Of a DNA stretch of 64,000 bases, positions 36,918-48,090 are shown in pieces. The translations under genes and the position numbers were made by a program. This DNA is from Orbus hercynius (GTDB lineage: Bacteria > Pseudomonadota > Gammaproteobacteria > Enterobacterales > Orbaceae). The stretch spans positions 1,113,955 to 1,177,954 of the forward strand of contig NZ_RBWY01000001.1 in the NCBI RefSeq assembly GCF_003634275.1, written 5' to 3'. Numbering within the stretch: position 1 is the first letter of the stretch; each line of letters begins with the position of its first letter. The notes beneath the pieces are model-generated. The model worked only from the letters and a program-made list of their open reading frames with translations, was not told where the DNA came from and did not search any database.

Positions 36918-38450
36918 TTAAATTCGCTTAATAAACTGTTTTAATTCAAATCTTAATATAACCAACGTGCCAAAATAGGCAATTATAGCAGCAATAATTA
37001 ATACTAATAATCGGCCAATACGCGATAACATACTCCCTGTTGACCAATCAGGTAATAGATCACTGCCAATCATCAATACCGCTGACATAACAATGACGGC
37101 AATAACTATTTTACAAATAAAACTAAACCAACCCGGCCTGGCGATAAAAAGTTGCTGCTTACGTAATTGCCAAAATAACAATGCCGCATTAAAACACGCA
37201 GCAATACTAATAGATAATGCCAGTCCGGCATGCTTAAAAGGCCCAATTAACATCAGATTCATCACTTGTGTTAGGATTAAAGTGAAGATTGCAATTTTTA
37301 CCGGTGTTTTAATATCTTGCCTAGAGTAAAATCCTGGCGCTAATACTTTAATCAAAATCAATGCTAATAAGCCGACAGAATAAGCCACCAATGCTTGCCT
37401 TGTCATTTCACTATCAAGCGCAGTAAATTGACCATACTCGAATAAAGTCGAGATTAACGGTTTAGCTATCACACCTAAAGCAACAGCACTAGGTAAAGCT
37501 AGTAAAAAACAAAGTCTTAATCCCCAATCAAGCAATTGTGAATATTGGTGAATATCGCCTTTAGAGACGCTTTTGGATAAAGACGGTAATAAAATCGTGC
37601 CAAGCGCCACACCGAGTACTCCCGACGGAAACTCCATCAACCGGTCAGCATAATACATCCATGACACGGAGCCTGATACAAGAAAAGAGGCAAAAATCGT
37701 ATTAATAATTAATGATATTTGACCGACGGATACCCCTAAAATTGCCGGTCCCATCAGCTTTAAAACACGCCACACACCGCTATCACGTAGATTAAGCCTT
37801 GGTAGAACTAACATCCCTATTTGTTTAAGATAAGGTAATTGATACAACAACTGTAAAACACCACCAACAAGTACGCCAAATGCTAACGATAATATCGGTG
37901 GATTAAAATATTGCGATGCACACAAAGTAAATGCAATCATACTTACATTAAGGAATGTCGGTACAAATGCCGGCACCGAGAATCGATTCCAAGTATTGAG
38001 TACCGCGCCGGCAAGTGATGCCAGTGAAATCAGAAAAATATAGGGAAAGGTGATTTTTAGCATCAACGATGCCAATTCGAATTTTTCGACCGGCTCAGTA
38101 AAGCCAGGTGCGGTGACCAAAATAATAATCGGGGAAGCAATCATTCCAATTGCCGTTACAATGGCTAAAACTAATGTAAGTAGCCCGGCAACATAAGCAA
38201 CAAACGTTCGTGCAGCTTCATCACCTTGTTGGCTTTTATATTCGGCCAGAATAGGCACAAAGGCCTGTGAAAAAGCGCCTTCAGCAAAAATTCGTCTCAA
38301 TAGATTGGGTAATTTGAATGCAACAAAAAAAGCATCTGTCGCCATACCGGCACCAAAATAGCGAGCAACGATGGCATCTCGAATAAAACCGAGCACCCGA
38401 GAAATCATCGTCATTGAACTGACGGCAGCTAATGACTTAAGCAAATTCAT
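36918..38450 (-). CDS. murJ: Lipid II flippase MurJ
   Basis: MurJ flips lipid-linked peptidoglycan precursor across the inner membrane. The 510 residues (511 in E. coli) form 14 membrane helices. Family landmarks are [37 protein letters not shown] sequence at residues 18-50, [14 protein letters not shown], and [21 protein letters not shown]. The functionally important arginines near the start (R18, R24) are visible as SRVLGFIRD. Its ATG overlaps the stop of the upstream LOG gene by one base, implying coupling. Confidence 0.96.
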   Translation of the reverse strand: MNLLKSLAAVSSMTMISRVLGFIRDAIVARYFGAGMATDAFFVAFKLPNLLRRIFAEGAFSQAFVPILAEYKSQQGDEAARTFVAYVAGLLTLVLAIVTAIGMIASPIIILVTAPGFTEPVEKFELASLMLKITFPYIFLISLASLAGAVLNTWNRFSVPAFVPTFLNVSMIAFTLCASQYFNPPILSLAFGVLVGGVLQLLYQLPYLKQIGMLVLPRLNLRDSGVWRVLKLMGPAILGVSVGQISLIINTIFASFLVSGSVSWMYYADRLMEFPSGVLGVALGTILLPSLSKSVSKGDIHQYSQLLDWGLRLCFLLALPSAVALGVIAKPLISTLFEYGQFTALDSEMTRQALVAYSVGLLALILIKVLAPGFYSRQDIKTPVKIAIFTLILTQVMNLMLIGPFKHAGLALSISIAACFNAALLFWQLRKQQLFIARPGWFSFICKIVIAVIVMSAVLMIGSDLLPDWSTGSMLSRIGRLLVLIIAAIIAYFGTLVILRFELKQFIKRI

Positions 38451-39025
38451 TATTTTTTAATCCAGCGATCAAGATCTTTTGGTATATAAGTATCAATACT
38501 ATGTAATACACTAGCCGGATCGTTTGAAACAATTAATGTCTGATAGAAACTCTCACGAATAAACCCTTCATTGACAGCGTGTTGTAAAAAGACTTGCATC
38601 GATTGCCAAAAATGATTGATATTATATAACGCAACCGGTTTTTCATGATAACCAATTTGCGCACCTGTCCAGACTTCAAAAATTTCTTCTAATGTGCCAG
38701 ACCCGCCCGGCATTGCGATAAAGGCATCTGCCAATTCAGTCATTCTCGCTTTACGCGTATGCATATCACTGACAATTTCAAGTTGAGTAATGCCATGGTG
38801 AGCCGTTTCTGCTTGCACCAATCTTTCAGGAATAACACCGATGACTTCACCACCGTGTTCTAACACAGCATTGGCAATCGTTCCCATCAAACCTTTATTA
38901 CCACCGCCATAAATCAGCCGTCTACCTTGCTCGGCAATGTGTTGCCCTAGCTTTTGTGCGTAAAGCTGGTAATCAGGATTATTGCCTTGACTTGCCCCAC
39001 AGAAAATACAGATATTCTTTTTCAT
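38450..39025 (-). CDS. LOG family protein (TIGR00730)
   Basis: A 191-residue Rossmann-fold protein with the LOG signature [14 protein letters not shown] and the N-terminal [14 protein letters not shown]. Plant and bacterial LOG enzymes release cytokinin-type bases or adenine from nucleoside 5'-monophosphates (phosphoribohydrolase). In gammaproteobacteria the role is unclear. The [17 protein letters not shown] stretch fits nucleotide binding. It overlaps the murJ start by one base. tRNA-Asn lies upstream in the opposite direction. Confidence 0.88.
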   Translation of the reverse strand: MKKNICIFCGASQGNNPDYQLYAQKLGQHIAEQGRRLIYGGGNKGLMGTIANAVLEHGGEVIGVIPERLVQAETAHHGITQLEIVSDMHTRKARMTELADAFIAMPGGSGTLEEIFEVWTGAQIGYHEKPVALYNINHFWQSMQVFLQHAVNEGFIRESFYQTLIVSNDPASVLHSIDTYIPKDLDRWIKK

Positions 39026-39145
39026 TTTAACAAAAACACATTAAAAAAATTAAGGTGGACAATTCTATCACAAAACAAAATTTACGTGATGATTAATTAA
39101 AGTGATTATAAGCTAAGCAGTTGAACGTTTTTTTTCGTTTAGAGG

Positions 39146-39174
39146 TTGACAGTTATGACAGAGGTCGTTAATAT
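39146..39174 (+). promoter_or_regulatory. Sigma-70 promoter of tRNA-Asn
   Basis: TTGACA (39146-39151) and TAATAT (39169-39174) with an exact 17-base spacer, 14 bases before the tRNA 5' end. The -35 box is perfect consensus and the -10 box is off by one base. Confidence 0.85.
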
Positions 39175-39188
39175 CTATGCCCATATGT

Positions 39189-39264
39189 TCCTCCATAGTT
39201 CAGTCGGTAGAACGGCGGACTGTTAATCCGTATGTCACAGGTTCAAGTCCTGTTGGGGGAGCCA
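39189..39264 (+). tRNA. tRNA-Asn (GTT)
   Basis: A 76-base cloverleaf including the encoded CCA. The acceptor stem pairs TCCTCCA with TGGGGGA (one T-G pair), the anticodon loop is CTGTTAA with anticodon GTT at 39222-39224, and the T loop is GTTCAAGTC. It stands alone, with a strong promoter before it and a terminator after it. No integrase or duplicated tRNA end is seen downstream, so it is not a visibly occupied attachment site. Confidence 0.97.
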
Positions 39265-39270
39265 AATTTT

Positions 39271-39295
39271 AAAACCTGCTTATGGCAGGTTTTTT
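39271..39295 (+). terminator. Intrinsic terminator of tRNA-Asn
   Basis: AAAACCTGC, loop TTATG, GCAGGTTTT with a T-run, seven bases after the tRNA CCA. Confidence 0.9.
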
Positions 39296-39501
39296 CATTT
39301 CTAACGCTTAGCTATAATGTCTGTATTTAGGCGGTCGGATCGTATTCCAATCTTAACTCATCTTTCATAGCGGTGCCTCACGTTATCCAAACAATATCGA
39401 CAAAACGCATAACAGTATACAAAATTAATATTTTCTTATTTAGTCATAATCGTTTTAAATAATTAATACAAAATGGTTATTATCCTGAGTAAGGAAATAG
39501 T

Positions 39502-40659
39502 ATGACTCTGATTTCACCGCATGCCAGTCAAACTTTGCAGCCCCGACAAGTTGAACCGTATAATCTGCAACGTCGGCAGCAGTATGCTGCCACCTTGCGA
39601 TCAATTACGCTCTCAAGCAGAGAAGTAGGTGATTTAATTATGCTAGGCATTGGTGGTTTTACGCCGCTGTATGGCTTTATGCGTGAACAAGATTGGTATC
39701 AGGTTTGTGATAACATGCACCTAGCCAATGGCATATTTTGGCCAATCCCCATTACCGTTTCCGTCAGTCATGAACAAGCCGAGCAGATCACTTTAGGCGA
39801 CGATATCGCATTAAAAACAGCCGAAGGCAATGTAATGGGTATTTTAAACGTTGATAGCCGCTACCAACCGGATAAGCAATGGGAAGCCGAGAAAGTTTTT
39901 GGCACAACAGACACCTCACATCATGGCGTTGCGGTTTTAATGGCCCAGCCGCCGGTCAATTTAGGTGGCGCCGTTGAAGTTTTTAATGATGATGGCTTTA
40001 AACAGCGTTTTGGCCCATATACCTTAACACCAGCCGAAACGCGGGCACGCTTTACTGAGCTCGGCTGGCAAAAAATTGCCGCCTTTCAGACCCGTAATCC
40101 AATGCATCGCTCTCATGAGTATTTAGTGAAAACCGTTTTAGAGCTGTTTGACGGTGTGCTCATTCACTCGTTATTTGGTCACTTAAAAGCAGGTGATGTA
40201 CCAGCTGATATTCGGCTTAAAGCCATCAACACACTCATTGAGCACTATTTTGTTAAAAACAGCGTGATTCATTCTGGTTATCCACTCGATATGCGTTATG
40301 CCGGCCCGAAAGAAGCGTTATTACATGCCCTATTTCGGCAAAATTATGGATGTACCCATTTAATTGTTGGCCGCGATCATGCTGGCGTCGGTGACTTTTA
40401 TTCTCCGTTTGCCGCTCAAGAAATCTTTGCACATTTAAGCCCTAATGATCTCCTTATCGAACCGATAAAAATCGACTGGACATTTTATTGTGAAAAATGC
40501 AGCGGCATAGCCTCCAATAAAACTTGCCCACATGATAAAGCCTATCGGGTACTCATTTCCGGAACCGAAGTAAGGCGGCGCCTGCAAGCAAGGGAATCAC
40601 TACCTGCAACGTTTAGTCGCCCCGAGGTCGTTGAAGAACTATACCACTGGGTAAAGTAA
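39502..40659 (+). CDS. sat: ATP sulfurylase, homodimeric Sat type
   Basis: Sat adenylates sulfate to APS with release of pyrophosphate. The 385 residues contain the catalytic QTRNPMHRSHE, the HSLFGHLKAGD loop, GRDHAGVGDFYSPF, the zinc site FYCEKCSGIASNKTCPHD and ISGTEVRRRL. This is the single-subunit form known from sulfur-oxidising and sulfate-reducing bacteria, fungi and some heterotrophs, not the CysD-CysN GTPase pair of E. coli. There is no fused APS kinase domain. AAGGA precedes the ATG. It is the first gene of sat-cysH-cysJ-cysI and stands 63 bases before cysH. Confidence 0.95.
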   Translation: MTLISPHASQTLQPRQVEPYNLQRRQQYAATLRSITLSSREVGDLIMLGIGGFTPLYGFMREQDWYQVCDNMHLANGIFWPIPITVSVSHEQAEQITLGDDIALKTAEGNVMGILNVDSRYQPDKQWEAEKVFGTTDTSHHGVAVLMAQPPVNLGGAVEVFNDDGFKQRFGPYTLTPAETRARFTELGWQKIAAFQTRNPMHRSHEYLVKTVLELFDGVLIHSLFGHLKAGDVPADIRLKAINTLIEHYFVKNSVIHSGYPLDMRYAGPKEALLHALFRQNYGCTHLIVGRDHAGVGDFYSPFAAQEIFAHLSPNDLLIEPIKIDWTFYCEKCSGIASNKTCPHDKAYRVLISGTEVRRRLQARESLPATFSRPEVVEELYHWVK

Positions 40660-40722
40660 TAACACCAGCATAGCCAAAATGGCAATGAAATAATCGAAGA
40701 TGGATAAACACAGGACTGCACC

Positions 40723-41358
40723 ATGACAAACTTAACGACAATCAATCAACATTTACACGGCAAATCTGCCCAGCAGATTATCGAATGGGCGCTTTTACAA
40801 CACGCCACTCCACACAGTCGTAGTATCATCAGTACTCATTTTGGCCCGTATGAAGCAGTATTACTGCATTTGGTCACCCAAGTAAAACCCGACATTGATG
40901 TCGTCTGGGTAGATAATGGTTACGCTACCAATGACACTTATCGAGTGGCGAATAAAATCATTGAGCAACTAGGCCTCAATATTCATATTTTTGTTCCACA
41001 GCGAACGCAAGCCTACTTGAATGTTCGTTATAACGGCCTGCCTGAGCTTGATACGCCAGAACATGATGAATTCACGCATATATTAAAATTAGAACCCTTT
41101 AACCGCGCATTAGCAACACTCAATCCCGCTTTATGGTTTACCGCTTTACGCAAAGAGCAATCCGCCCTGCGCCAACAATTGGATACCGTGACCACTGCCG
41201 GTGATAATTTAATCAAAATATCCCCTATTTTAAATTGGACAACGCAAGATATGCAAGATTATATCAAGCAGCATAATTTACCGAATGAACTCAATTACTT
41301 TGATCCAACTAAAGGACCGCAAGGGCGGGAATGTGGTTTACACAAAGTTAAATTCTAA
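40723..41358 (+). CDS. cysH: CysH-type phosphoadenylyl-sulfate reductase, short form
   Basis: A 211-residue member of the PAPS/APS reductase family, which gives sulfite using thioredoxin. Visible motifs are the P-loop-like STHFGPYEAVLLHL, VVWVDNGY, the FTALRKEQSALR basic motif and the C-terminal catalytic cysteine in GRECGLH. It has no paired cysteines, so it lacks the iron-sulfur cluster of APS reductases. Compared with E. coli CysH (244) it is about 30 residues shorter, and the substrate-covering loop that carries GDTHTT before ECGLH is absent: LNYFDPTKGPQGRECGLH runs straight through. No APS kinase is in the window, so whether it uses PAPS or APS is open. Confidence 0.85.
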   Translation: MTNLTTINQHLHGKSAQQIIEWALLQHATPHSRSIISTHFGPYEAVLLHLVTQVKPDIDVVWVDNGYATNDTYRVANKIIEQLGLNIHIFVPQRTQAYLNVRYNGLPELDTPEHDEFTHILKLEPFNRALATLNPALWFTALRKEQSALRQQLDTVTTAGDNLIKISPILNWTTQDMQDYIKQHNLPNELNYFDPTKGPQGRECGLHKVKF

Positions 41359-41434
41359 TGCGCTCAGCTAATAGGCTGCTTGATATGCAAGGCTGTATGC
41401 AGTTGTTGGCTAATTCATCTAATAAGGTAACGTT

Positions 41435-43225
41435 ATGAGCAACTATCATCCTCCGTTTAATGCCGATGAAATGGATAAAATTATTCATAATGCCTCGCCT
41501 GAGCAGTTAGCTTGGCTATCGGGCTATCTATGGGCTATCGCCCATAAGCATTCACCATTGTCAGCGCTAACTGATCAAGTGACAACGCCAGCGCCTTATC
41601 AAATGCCTATTACCATTTTATCCGCGTCACAAACGGGGAACGCCAGGCGCGTCGCGCAAGAGCTCAGTCATGATTTAGAGCGGTTAGGCTTGCCTGTTCG
41701 GCATGTTCATGCCGCTGACTTTAAATTTAAAAAGCTCCATCAAGAACAATACTTAATTATCGTGACGTCAACGCAGGGTGAAGGCGAACCGCCAGAAGAA
41801 GCGCTCGCCTTTTATAAATCACTTTTTGCGACCAAAAAACCCGTTGTCGATCAGCTCCATTTTGCCGTATTTGGCCTTGGCGACTGCTCGTATGTCAATT
41901 TTTGTCAGGCAGGTAAAGATATTGATCAACGCTTAGAGGAGCTCGGCGCTAAACGATTACTAGCACGCGTTGATGGCGATACTGACTATCAAGCCCTTAG
42001 TACAATCTGGCGCCAAAATATTATTGATGAATTGCAAAAATATTTACAGCAATCGCCACACAGCACAGCGCTTGAATCAGCAATTAAGACTAATCTAGTG
42101 GTAGAAAGTAGCCAATATTGCCGCGACAATCCCTTTACCGCCGCCATTAATATTAATCAAAAGATCACCTCTCGTGATTCTGATCGCGACATTCGCCACC
42201 TTGAACTGGATCTGACCGACTCGAACCTCAAATATCAACCCGGTGATGCACTCGGTGTTTGGTATCAAAATAGCGCGTCATTGGTGGATGAATTACTGCA
42301 GGCCACCAAGTTATCAGCTCAAACCGACATTGAGCTACATGGTCAAGTTTTACCGTTAAAACAAGCTTTGTTAGAGAAACTAGAACTCACGCAAAACACG
42401 CCTGTTATTGTCGAAAAATACGCAAAATTAAGCCAAAATGACGCATTATTAACGCTAATTGGCGATAAAACTGCATTACGTGATTTTTGCCATACCTTGC
42501 CGATTATCGACATGGTAAGCCGTTATGCGGGATCATTTACCGCGCAATCTTTTGTTGATATTTTACGCCCCCTTACCCCGCGTTTTTATTCCATTGCCTC
42601 CGCGCAAGATGATGTTGGTGACGAAGTGCATTTAACCGTCAATGTTGTGCAATATCAAATTGATGATAAAACGCGTACTGGCGGAGCATCCGGTTTTCTT
42701 GCGACGCAAATGCCACAGCATGACCAAATTAAAGTTTTTATTGAGCACAATGATAATTTTCGCTTACCAAACGATAATAGTTTGCCAATTATTATGATTG
42801 CCGCCGGAACGGGCATTGCGCCATTTCGTGCCTTTTTACAACAACGAGCCAGCGAAGAAGCCACCGGTCAAAGTTGGTTATTTTTTGGTAACCCACATTT
42901 TACGGCTGATTTTTTATATCAGCTGGAATGGCAAACCTATCAAAAAGACGGTGTGTTATCACGTATCGATCTGGCTTGGTCTCGCGATCAGGCCGAAAAG
43001 ATTTATGTACAAGATAAAATACTGGCCCGCTCAGCTGAAATTTGGCAATGGCTACAAGCAGGTGCCTATATTTATGTCTGTGGCGATGCTAACCGGATGG
43101 CAAAAGCCGTGAATGCAGCCTTATTACACATCATTATGGAACACGGTCAATATGACGAAGAACAAACCAATAATTACTTAGACGAACTAAGAAGCAATAA
43201 ACGTTATCAACGAGACATCTATTAA
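41435..43225 (+). CDS. cysJ: Sulfite reductase flavoprotein alpha subunit
   Basis: CysJ passes electrons from NADPH through FAD and FMN to CysI. The 596 residues (599 in E. coli) comprise a flavodoxin domain (about 65-205; SASQTGNARRVAQEL binds FMN phosphate), an FAD domain (230-450; RFYSIASAQ) and an NADPH domain (IMIAAGTGIAPFRAFLQQR, then YVCGDANRMAKAV), ending in the C-terminal NKRYQRDIY with the terminal tyrosine. AAGGT precedes the ATG. cysI starts 25 bases downstream. Confidence 0.97.
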   Translation: MSNYHPPFNADEMDKIIHNASPEQLAWLSGYLWAIAHKHSPLSALTDQVTTPAPYQMPITILSASQTGNARRVAQELSHDLERLGLPVRHVHAADFKFKKLHQEQYLIIVTSTQGEGEPPEEALAFYKSLFATKKPVVDQLHFAVFGLGDCSYVNFCQAGKDIDQRLEELGAKRLLARVDGDTDYQALSTIWRQNIIDELQKYLQQSPHSTALESAIKTNLVVESSQYCRDNPFTAAININQKITSRDSDRDIRHLELDLTDSNLKYQPGDALGVWYQNSASLVDELLQATKLSAQTDIELHGQVLPLKQALLEKLELTQNTPVIVEKYAKLSQNDALLTLIGDKTALRDFCHTLPIIDMVSRYAGSFTAQSFVDILRPLTPRFYSIASAQDDVGDEVHLTVNVVQYQIDDKTRTGGASGFLATQMPQHDQIKVFIEHNDNFRLPNDNSLPIIMIAAGTGIAPFRAFLQQRASEEATGQSWLFFGNPHFTADFLYQLEWQTYQKDGVLSRIDLAWSRDQAEKIYVQDKILARSAEIWQWLQAGAYIYVCGDANRMAKAVNAALLHIIMEHGQYDEEQTNNYLDELRSNKRYQRDIY

Positions 43226-43250
43226 AATATTAACGATATAGGGATGTGAC

Positions 43251-44978
43251 ATGAGCAATAATAGTAACCTAACCCCCCCTCAGAATGATACATCGCAATT
43301 GCCCCCATCGGATGCTGAGCGTTTTAAACGAGAAAGTGATTTTTTACGTGGCACCATTGCGCAAGATTTAACCAATGAGATAACGGGCGGCTTTAACAGT
43401 GATAATTCACAGCTAATTAGGCCCCACGGCATGTATCAGCAAGATGATCGTGATATTCGCGCTGAGCGCATTGAGCAAAAACTCGAACCCTTAATTAATA
43501 TGATGTTACGTTGCCGATTGCCTGGCGGTATTATTACCCCACAGCAGTGGTTAGCCATTGATAAATTTGCGCAGGAAGATACCTTCTATGGCAGCATACG
43601 TTTAACCACTCGGCAAACTTTCCAATTTCATGGTATTTTTAAACGCGACCTAAAATCAGCCCATCAGCTACTACACAAAATTGGCTTAGATTCGATCGCA
43701 ACGGCGGGGGATGTGAATCGTAATGTACTGTGTACAACCAATCCGATTGAATCAGCCGTCCATCAGCAAGCGTACCAATGGGCAAGTAAAATATCAGAAC
43801 ATCTTTTACCCAAAACGAGAGCTTATGTTGAAATTTGGCTTGATGGTGAAAAGCTTGAGACCCAAGATGAAGAGCCCATTTTAAGCAGTCAATATTTACC
43901 GAGAAAATTTAAAACAGCGATCGTGATTCCACCAACCAATGACGTAGATGTGCATGCCAATGATCTGAGTTTTGTTGCCATTGCCAAACACGGTCAATTA
44001 ATTGGCTTTAATGTGCTAGTTGGTGGTGGGCTGGCCATGACGCACGGCGATAAATCGACGTACCCACGTAAAGCAGATGATTTTGGCTTTATCCCCGTTG
44101 ATGCAACACTAAAATGTGCCGAAGCGGTTGTGACCACGCAGCGAGACTGGGGTAATCGCAGTAATCGTAAAAATGCCAAAACCAAATATACATTAGAACG
44201 TGTTGGCGTTGAGAATTTTAAAAAAGAAGTTGAACTACGCGCGGGACTCACCTTTCTACCCAGTGTCCCTTACCAATTTACTCAAAGGGGAGATCAAATT
44301 GGTTGGTATCAAGGGTTTGATCGCCGTTGGCATCTAACACTCTTTATTGAAAATGGCCGATTACTTGATTATCCCAATAAACCACTAAAAACGGGTGTTG
44401 CCGAGATAGCCAAAATTCATCAGGGTGATTTTCGTCTCACCGCTAACCAAAATTTAATTGTTGCCAACGTTGAATCATCACATAAACAGGTCATTGAACA
44501 ATTAGCCCGACAATATGGCTTAATTGATGATAGTGTCACCTTACAGCGCAAAAACGCAATGGCGTGCGTTTCATTTCCAACTTGTCCATTAGCGATGGCA
44601 GAAGCAGAACGATTCTTACCTGATTTCATTACCACCATTGATCATATTTTGCATAAAAACCAATTAGCTCAGGAGTATATTATTTTACGTGTTACCGGCT
44701 GCCCTAATGGTTGTGGCCGTGCAATGCTAGCTGAAATCGGTTTGGTGGGCAAAGCACTCGGCCGTTATAACCTCTATTTGGGTGGTGACAGGGCTGGCAC
44801 CCGTATTCCGCGCTTGTATAAGGAAAACATTACCGTTGATGAGATTTTAGCGATTATTGAACCGTTAATTGAGAACTGGTCACAATTACGCCTAGCAGAT
44901 GAAGGATTTGGTGATTTTGTCATTCGCACCAAAGTCGTTAAGCCTATTATCAATTCAGCCATTGATTTTTATGATTAA
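43251..44978 (+). CDS. cysI: Sulfite reductase hemoprotein beta subunit
   Basis: CysI reduces sulfite to sulfide at a siroheme coupled to a [4Fe-4S] cluster. The cluster cysteines are in [16 protein letters not shown] and [17 protein letters not shown]. The 575 residues (570 in E. coli) include the two pseudo-symmetric halves, with [11 protein letters not shown] and [10 protein letters not shown] in the first. The siroheme synthase gene cysG is not in the window and must be elsewhere. It is the last structural gene before cysB, 157 bases further on. Confidence 0.97.
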   Translation: MSNNSNLTPPQNDTSQLPPSDAERFKRESDFLRGTIAQDLTNEITGGFNSDNSQLIRPHGMYQQDDRDIRAERIEQKLEPLINMMLRCRLPGGIITPQQWLAIDKFAQEDTFYGSIRLTTRQTFQFHGIFKRDLKSAHQLLHKIGLDSIATAGDVNRNVLCTTNPIESAVHQQAYQWASKISEHLLPKTRAYVEIWLDGEKLETQDEEPILSSQYLPRKFKTAIVIPPTNDVDVHANDLSFVAIAKHGQLIGFNVLVGGGLAMTHGDKSTYPRKADDFGFIPVDATLKCAEAVVTTQRDWGNRSNRKNAKTKYTLERVGVENFKKEVELRAGLTFLPSVPYQFTQRGDQIGWYQGFDRRWHLTLFIENGRLLDYPNKPLKTGVAEIAKIHQGDFRLTANQNLIVANVESSHKQVIEQLARQYGLIDDSVTLQRKNAMACVSFPTCPLAMAEAERFLPDFITTIDHILHKNQLAQEYIILRVTGCPNGCGRAMLAEIGLVGKALGRYNLYLGGDRAGTRIPRLYKENITVDEILAIIEPLIENWSQLRLADEGFGDFVIRTKVVKPIINSAIDFYD

Positions 44979-45135
44979 CTCATCTCATTTTGCTCAATAT
45001 GACAAAATTTATCTAAACGGATAATCTAACTTATGCCATTAGATTATATCGTTATAGCGTTATGATATTTGTGTATTGAGCCAATAATTTTATAATCATA
45101 CTAATCCCCTTATATTATTTAAGGATAAGCGGTTT

Positions 45136-46089
45136 ATGAATTTACAACAGTTACGAATCATACGAGAAGCAGCCCGTTGCAATTATAATTTAACCGAAGT
45201 CGCTAATGTGCTTTATACTTCCCAATCCGGTGTTAGCCGGCATATAAAAGAGTTAGAAGATGAGCTCAATATTGAAATTTTTATCCGGCAAGGCAAGCGA
45301 CTGATTAATATGACTGAACCAGGATTTGAATTAGTGGTCATTGCAGAGCGAATATTGAATGAAATTAATAATATTCGCCGGTTATCCACGGTGTTTGCCA
45401 ATAATGATGAAGGCTCGTTAGTGATTGCAACCACTCATTGTCAAGCACGCTTCATCCTGCCCAATATTATCAAATTGTTTAAAACTTTATTCCCACAAGT
45501 ACATATTAGTATCAATCAAGGATCCTCAAGCGAGATTGCCAGCATGCTGCTCGCTGGTGATGCGGATATTGTTATTGATAACGCCAGAAATAATAATGCC
45601 TCAATTGTGACATTTCCTTTTTACCGTTGGCACTGTGATGTGATTTTACCAACCAATCACCCGCTTTCTGGCAACAGCAACCTTACCTTAGAAGAACTCA
45701 GCGGTGTGCCATTAATCACCTACTGCAAGGGTCTGTTTCCGCGTGATAGCATCGATAAAGCGTTTACTAAATCGGGATTATCCGCCAATGTTACGCTCAA
45801 TGTACAACAATCTGATGTGATTAATACCTATGTTAAACTAGGCTTAGGTGTCGGTATCATAATCGATCGGATGTTTGATGCGCATGATGATGAGAATTTG
45901 ATGCGGCTAAATGGATCAGCGCTATTTGAATCGCATACCGCTTGGATTGGTATTAAACGTCATCAATTAAAACGCAATTACATTTGGCGTTTTATTCAAT
46001 TATGTAATCAAGAACTCACACTCGAAGAGATTAAAACCAAAGCATTATCAAGCGAAGAGAAAAGTAATCTGATTGATTATCAAATCTAA
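45136..46089 (+). CDS. cysB: LysR-type sulfur regulator, CysB/Cbl family
   Basis: A 317-residue LysR regulator. The N-terminal helix-turn-helix (MNLQQLRIIREAARCNYNLT, LYTSQSGVSRHIKELEDELN) and the effector domain with IATTHCQARFILPNII, a CysB-specific stretch, and VQQSDVINTYVKLGLGVGII all match CysB (324 residues in E. coli). CysB activates sulfur genes when N-acetylserine signals sulfur need; Cbl is a paralog for sulfonates. Its place between the sulfite reductase genes and the convergent sulfate transporter genes favours CysB. It has its own upstream region of 157 bases. The assignment between CysB and Cbl is not certain. Confidence 0.85.
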   Translation: MNLQQLRIIREAARCNYNLTEVANVLYTSQSGVSRHIKELEDELNIEIFIRQGKRLINMTEPGFELVVIAERILNEINNIRRLSTVFANNDEGSLVIATTHCQARFILPNIIKLFKTLFPQVHISINQGSSSEIASMLLAGDADIVIDNARNNNASIVTFPFYRWHCDVILPTNHPLSGNSNLTLEELSGVPLITYCKGLFPRDSIDKAFTKSGLSANVTLNVQQSDVINTYVKLGLGVGIIIDRMFDAHDDENLMRLNGSALFESHTAWIGIKRHQLKRNYIWRFIQLCNQELTLEEIKTKALSSEEKSNLIDYQI

Positions 46090-46103
46090 TCGCCTGATCA
46101 TCC

Positions 46104-47207
46104 CTAAATCATAAATTCGATCAGTTCATCTTGGACAAAAATATTTAACAGTAGTGGCTGCAAGTAAACAATGTCGCCCACCATAAAATGGTTTTGCTGG
46201 TATTGGCTAAATGGAATCGAGACATCAATAGGTTTAGGTTGGTGCGCTAGCGAGAGCTCCAAAAATACCGTTGGTCCCGCGGTATGTAATCGCATAATTT
46301 TGGCAACCAATTGACCACTCGAGCCGTTTGAATCATGCCGTAATGATAATGACTTAAAGACTGCAATTTCATGTGGCCTGACATAAGCAATAGTGACTTG
46401 ATCCGCCCAAGAGCCCTGTGTTGACATATCTTGCTTAAAATCGCCTATATGTAATTGATTACGCTCAATGTAACCATGTAGTAAATTCACATCACCTAAA
46501 AAATGTGCCACAAATGCTGTCTGTGGCTTTTTATAAACCTGCTCAGGTGTGCCAATTTGTTCAATTTTGCCCTGATTCATCAAGATAATTTTATCGGCGA
46601 CTTCTAATGCTTCCTCTTGATCATGGGTAACAAAAATGCTCGTTACATTAATATCATGGTGAAAATTACGGAGCCAGCGCCGCAAATCCTTGCGCACTTT
46701 GGCATCTAAGGCGCTAAACGGTTCATCAAGCAATAACACTTTAGGTTTGGTTGCCAGCGCTCTAGCTAATGCCACGCGCTGCCTCTGCCCACCAGAGAGC
46801 TGATCGGGATAGCGATCAGCTAACGTTTCAAGCTGAACTAACTCAAGTAATTCCTTCACCCGCCGATTAATGGTCAATGAATCACGCTTAAATACACTTG
46901 CTTTAATACGCAAGCCAAAAGCAATATTCTTAGCAACGGTCATATGGCGAAAAAGCGCATAATTTTGAAATACAAAACCAATATCACGCAATTGAGCACT
47001 TTGATGAGTCACGTTTTGCTGATCAAAATAGATCTCCCCTGCCATCGTTGCCTCTAAACCAGCGATCATCCGCAGCAATGTAGTTTTACCACATCCTGAA
47101 GGACCTAATAATGCCGCAAACTCACCTTGCTCAATGGTAAAATTAATGTTTTTTAAGGCATTAAAATCACCAAAATCCTTACTCAGATTTTGCACCATAA
47201 TTCCCAT
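46104..47207 (-). CDS. cysA: Sulfate/thiosulfate ABC transporter ATP-binding protein
   Basis: CysA powers sulfate import. The 367 residues show Walker [10 protein letters not shown], the Q loop [13 protein letters not shown], the ABC signature [15 protein letters not shown], Walker [12 protein letters not shown] and the switch histidine [10 protein letters not shown], then a C-terminal TOBE-like domain. [13 protein letters not shown] is typical of the sulfate subfamily. It starts two bases after cysW. It converges with cysB, whose stop codon lies 14 bases away, so the two transcripts may overlap at their ends. Confidence 0.95.
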   Translation of the reverse strand: MGIMVQNLSKDFGDFNALKNINFTIEQGEFAALLGPSGCGKTTLLRMIAGLEATMAGEIYFDQQNVTHQSAQLRDIGFVFQNYALFRHMTVAKNIAFGLRIKASVFKRDSLTINRRVKELLELVQLETLADRYPDQLSGGQRQRVALARALATKPKVLLLDEPFSALDAKVRKDLRRWLRNFHHDINVTSIFVTHDQEEALEVADKIILMNQGKIEQIGTPEQVYKKPQTAFVAHFLGDVNLLHGYIERNQLHIGDFKQDMSTQGSWADQVTIAYVRPHEIAVFKSLSLRHDSNGSSGQLVAKIMRLHTAGPTVFLELSLAHQPKPIDVSIPFSQYQQNHFMVGDIVYLQPLLLNIFVQDELIEFMI

Positions 47208-47209
47208 AC

Positions 47210-48079
47210 TTACCCCTTGTTAATAACGCGATAATCTTGTTCAAGACGAAATTCCGTCCACTGCCTGATTAAGAGTAAAACGAATGACATCATTAGTAGT
47301 AAAATTGCCACACTAAACGCGGCGACAATATTATATTCGTTATACAAAATCTCAATTTGTAGTGGTAATGTTGTGGTATAACCGCGAATATGCCCAGAAA
47401 CAACCGACACCGCGCCAAACTCACCTAACGATCGCGCCGTACACAAAATCACGCCATGCATTAATGCCCAACGAATATTGGGTAAGGTGACATGCCAAAA
47501 AATTTGCCATCCATTAGCGCCAAGTACAACGGCCGCCTCTTCGTCTGTGGTGCCTTGTAGTTCCATAATCGGGATTAGCTCTCTGGCAACAAAGGGCACT
47601 GACACAAAAATAGTCGCTAAAATAATACCCGGTATGGCGTAAATAATTTGGATATCAAACGCTTGTAAATATGGAAATAGCCAGCTTTGAGCGCCAAAAA
47701 GCAATACATAAATTAAACCTGCCACAATGGGAGACACCGCAAAAGGCAAATCAATTAACGTCATTAATAGCTGCTTACCTTTAAAATGGTATTTGGTGAT
47801 AACCCAAGCTGCCGTTACCCCAAAAACAACATTGAGCGGCACCGCAATACTGGTTGCTAACAGTGTTAAAGCTAAGGCAGATAACGTATCGGCATCAGCT
47901 ATCACTTCACCAAAAGCCACAAATCCGGATGCAAATCCCTGAACAATCACCACCAATAGTGGTAATACTAACAAGCAAAAAAAGATCATAATTGCTGCGA
48001 TAATCAAGATACCTTGCACTAAGGTCAGTCTGTTTTTCGCCTTGTTAAACAAAGTACTAGATGATGAGATTAACACCAT
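47210..48079 (-). CDS. cysW: Sulfate ABC transporter permease CysW
   Basis: The second permease of the sulfate importer, 289 residues with six membrane segments. The EAA loop that contacts CysA reads [23 protein letters not shown], described at about residues 178-200, and [29 protein letters not shown] is the CysW hallmark. E. coli CysW is 291 residues. It lies 11 bases after cysT and two before cysA. Confidence 0.95.
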   Translation of the reverse strand: MVLISSSSTLFNKAKNRLTLVQGILIIAAIMIFFCLLVLPLLVVIVQGFASGFVAFGEVIADADTLSALALTLLATSIAVPLNVVFGVTAAWVITKYHFKGKQLLMTLIDLPFAVSPIVAGLIYVLLFGAQSWLFPYLQAFDIQIIYAIPGIILATIFVSVPFVARELIPIMELQGTTDEEAAVVLGANGWQIFWHVTLPNIRWALMHGVILCTARSLGEFGAVSVVSGHIRGYTTTLPLQIEILYNEYNIVAAFSVAILLLMMSFVLLLIRQWTEFRLEQDYRVINKG

Positions 48080-48090
48080 AGTTGCTCACT

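Noticed and set aside
39189..39264. tRNA-Asn as the attachment site of an integrated element
   Set aside because: No integrase, no duplicated tRNA end and no foreign-looking genes follow; the next gene is sat.
40723..41358. Assimilatory APS reductase with an iron-sulfur cluster
   Set aside because: The paired cysteines of that class are absent; the only cysteine is the catalytic one in ECGLH.
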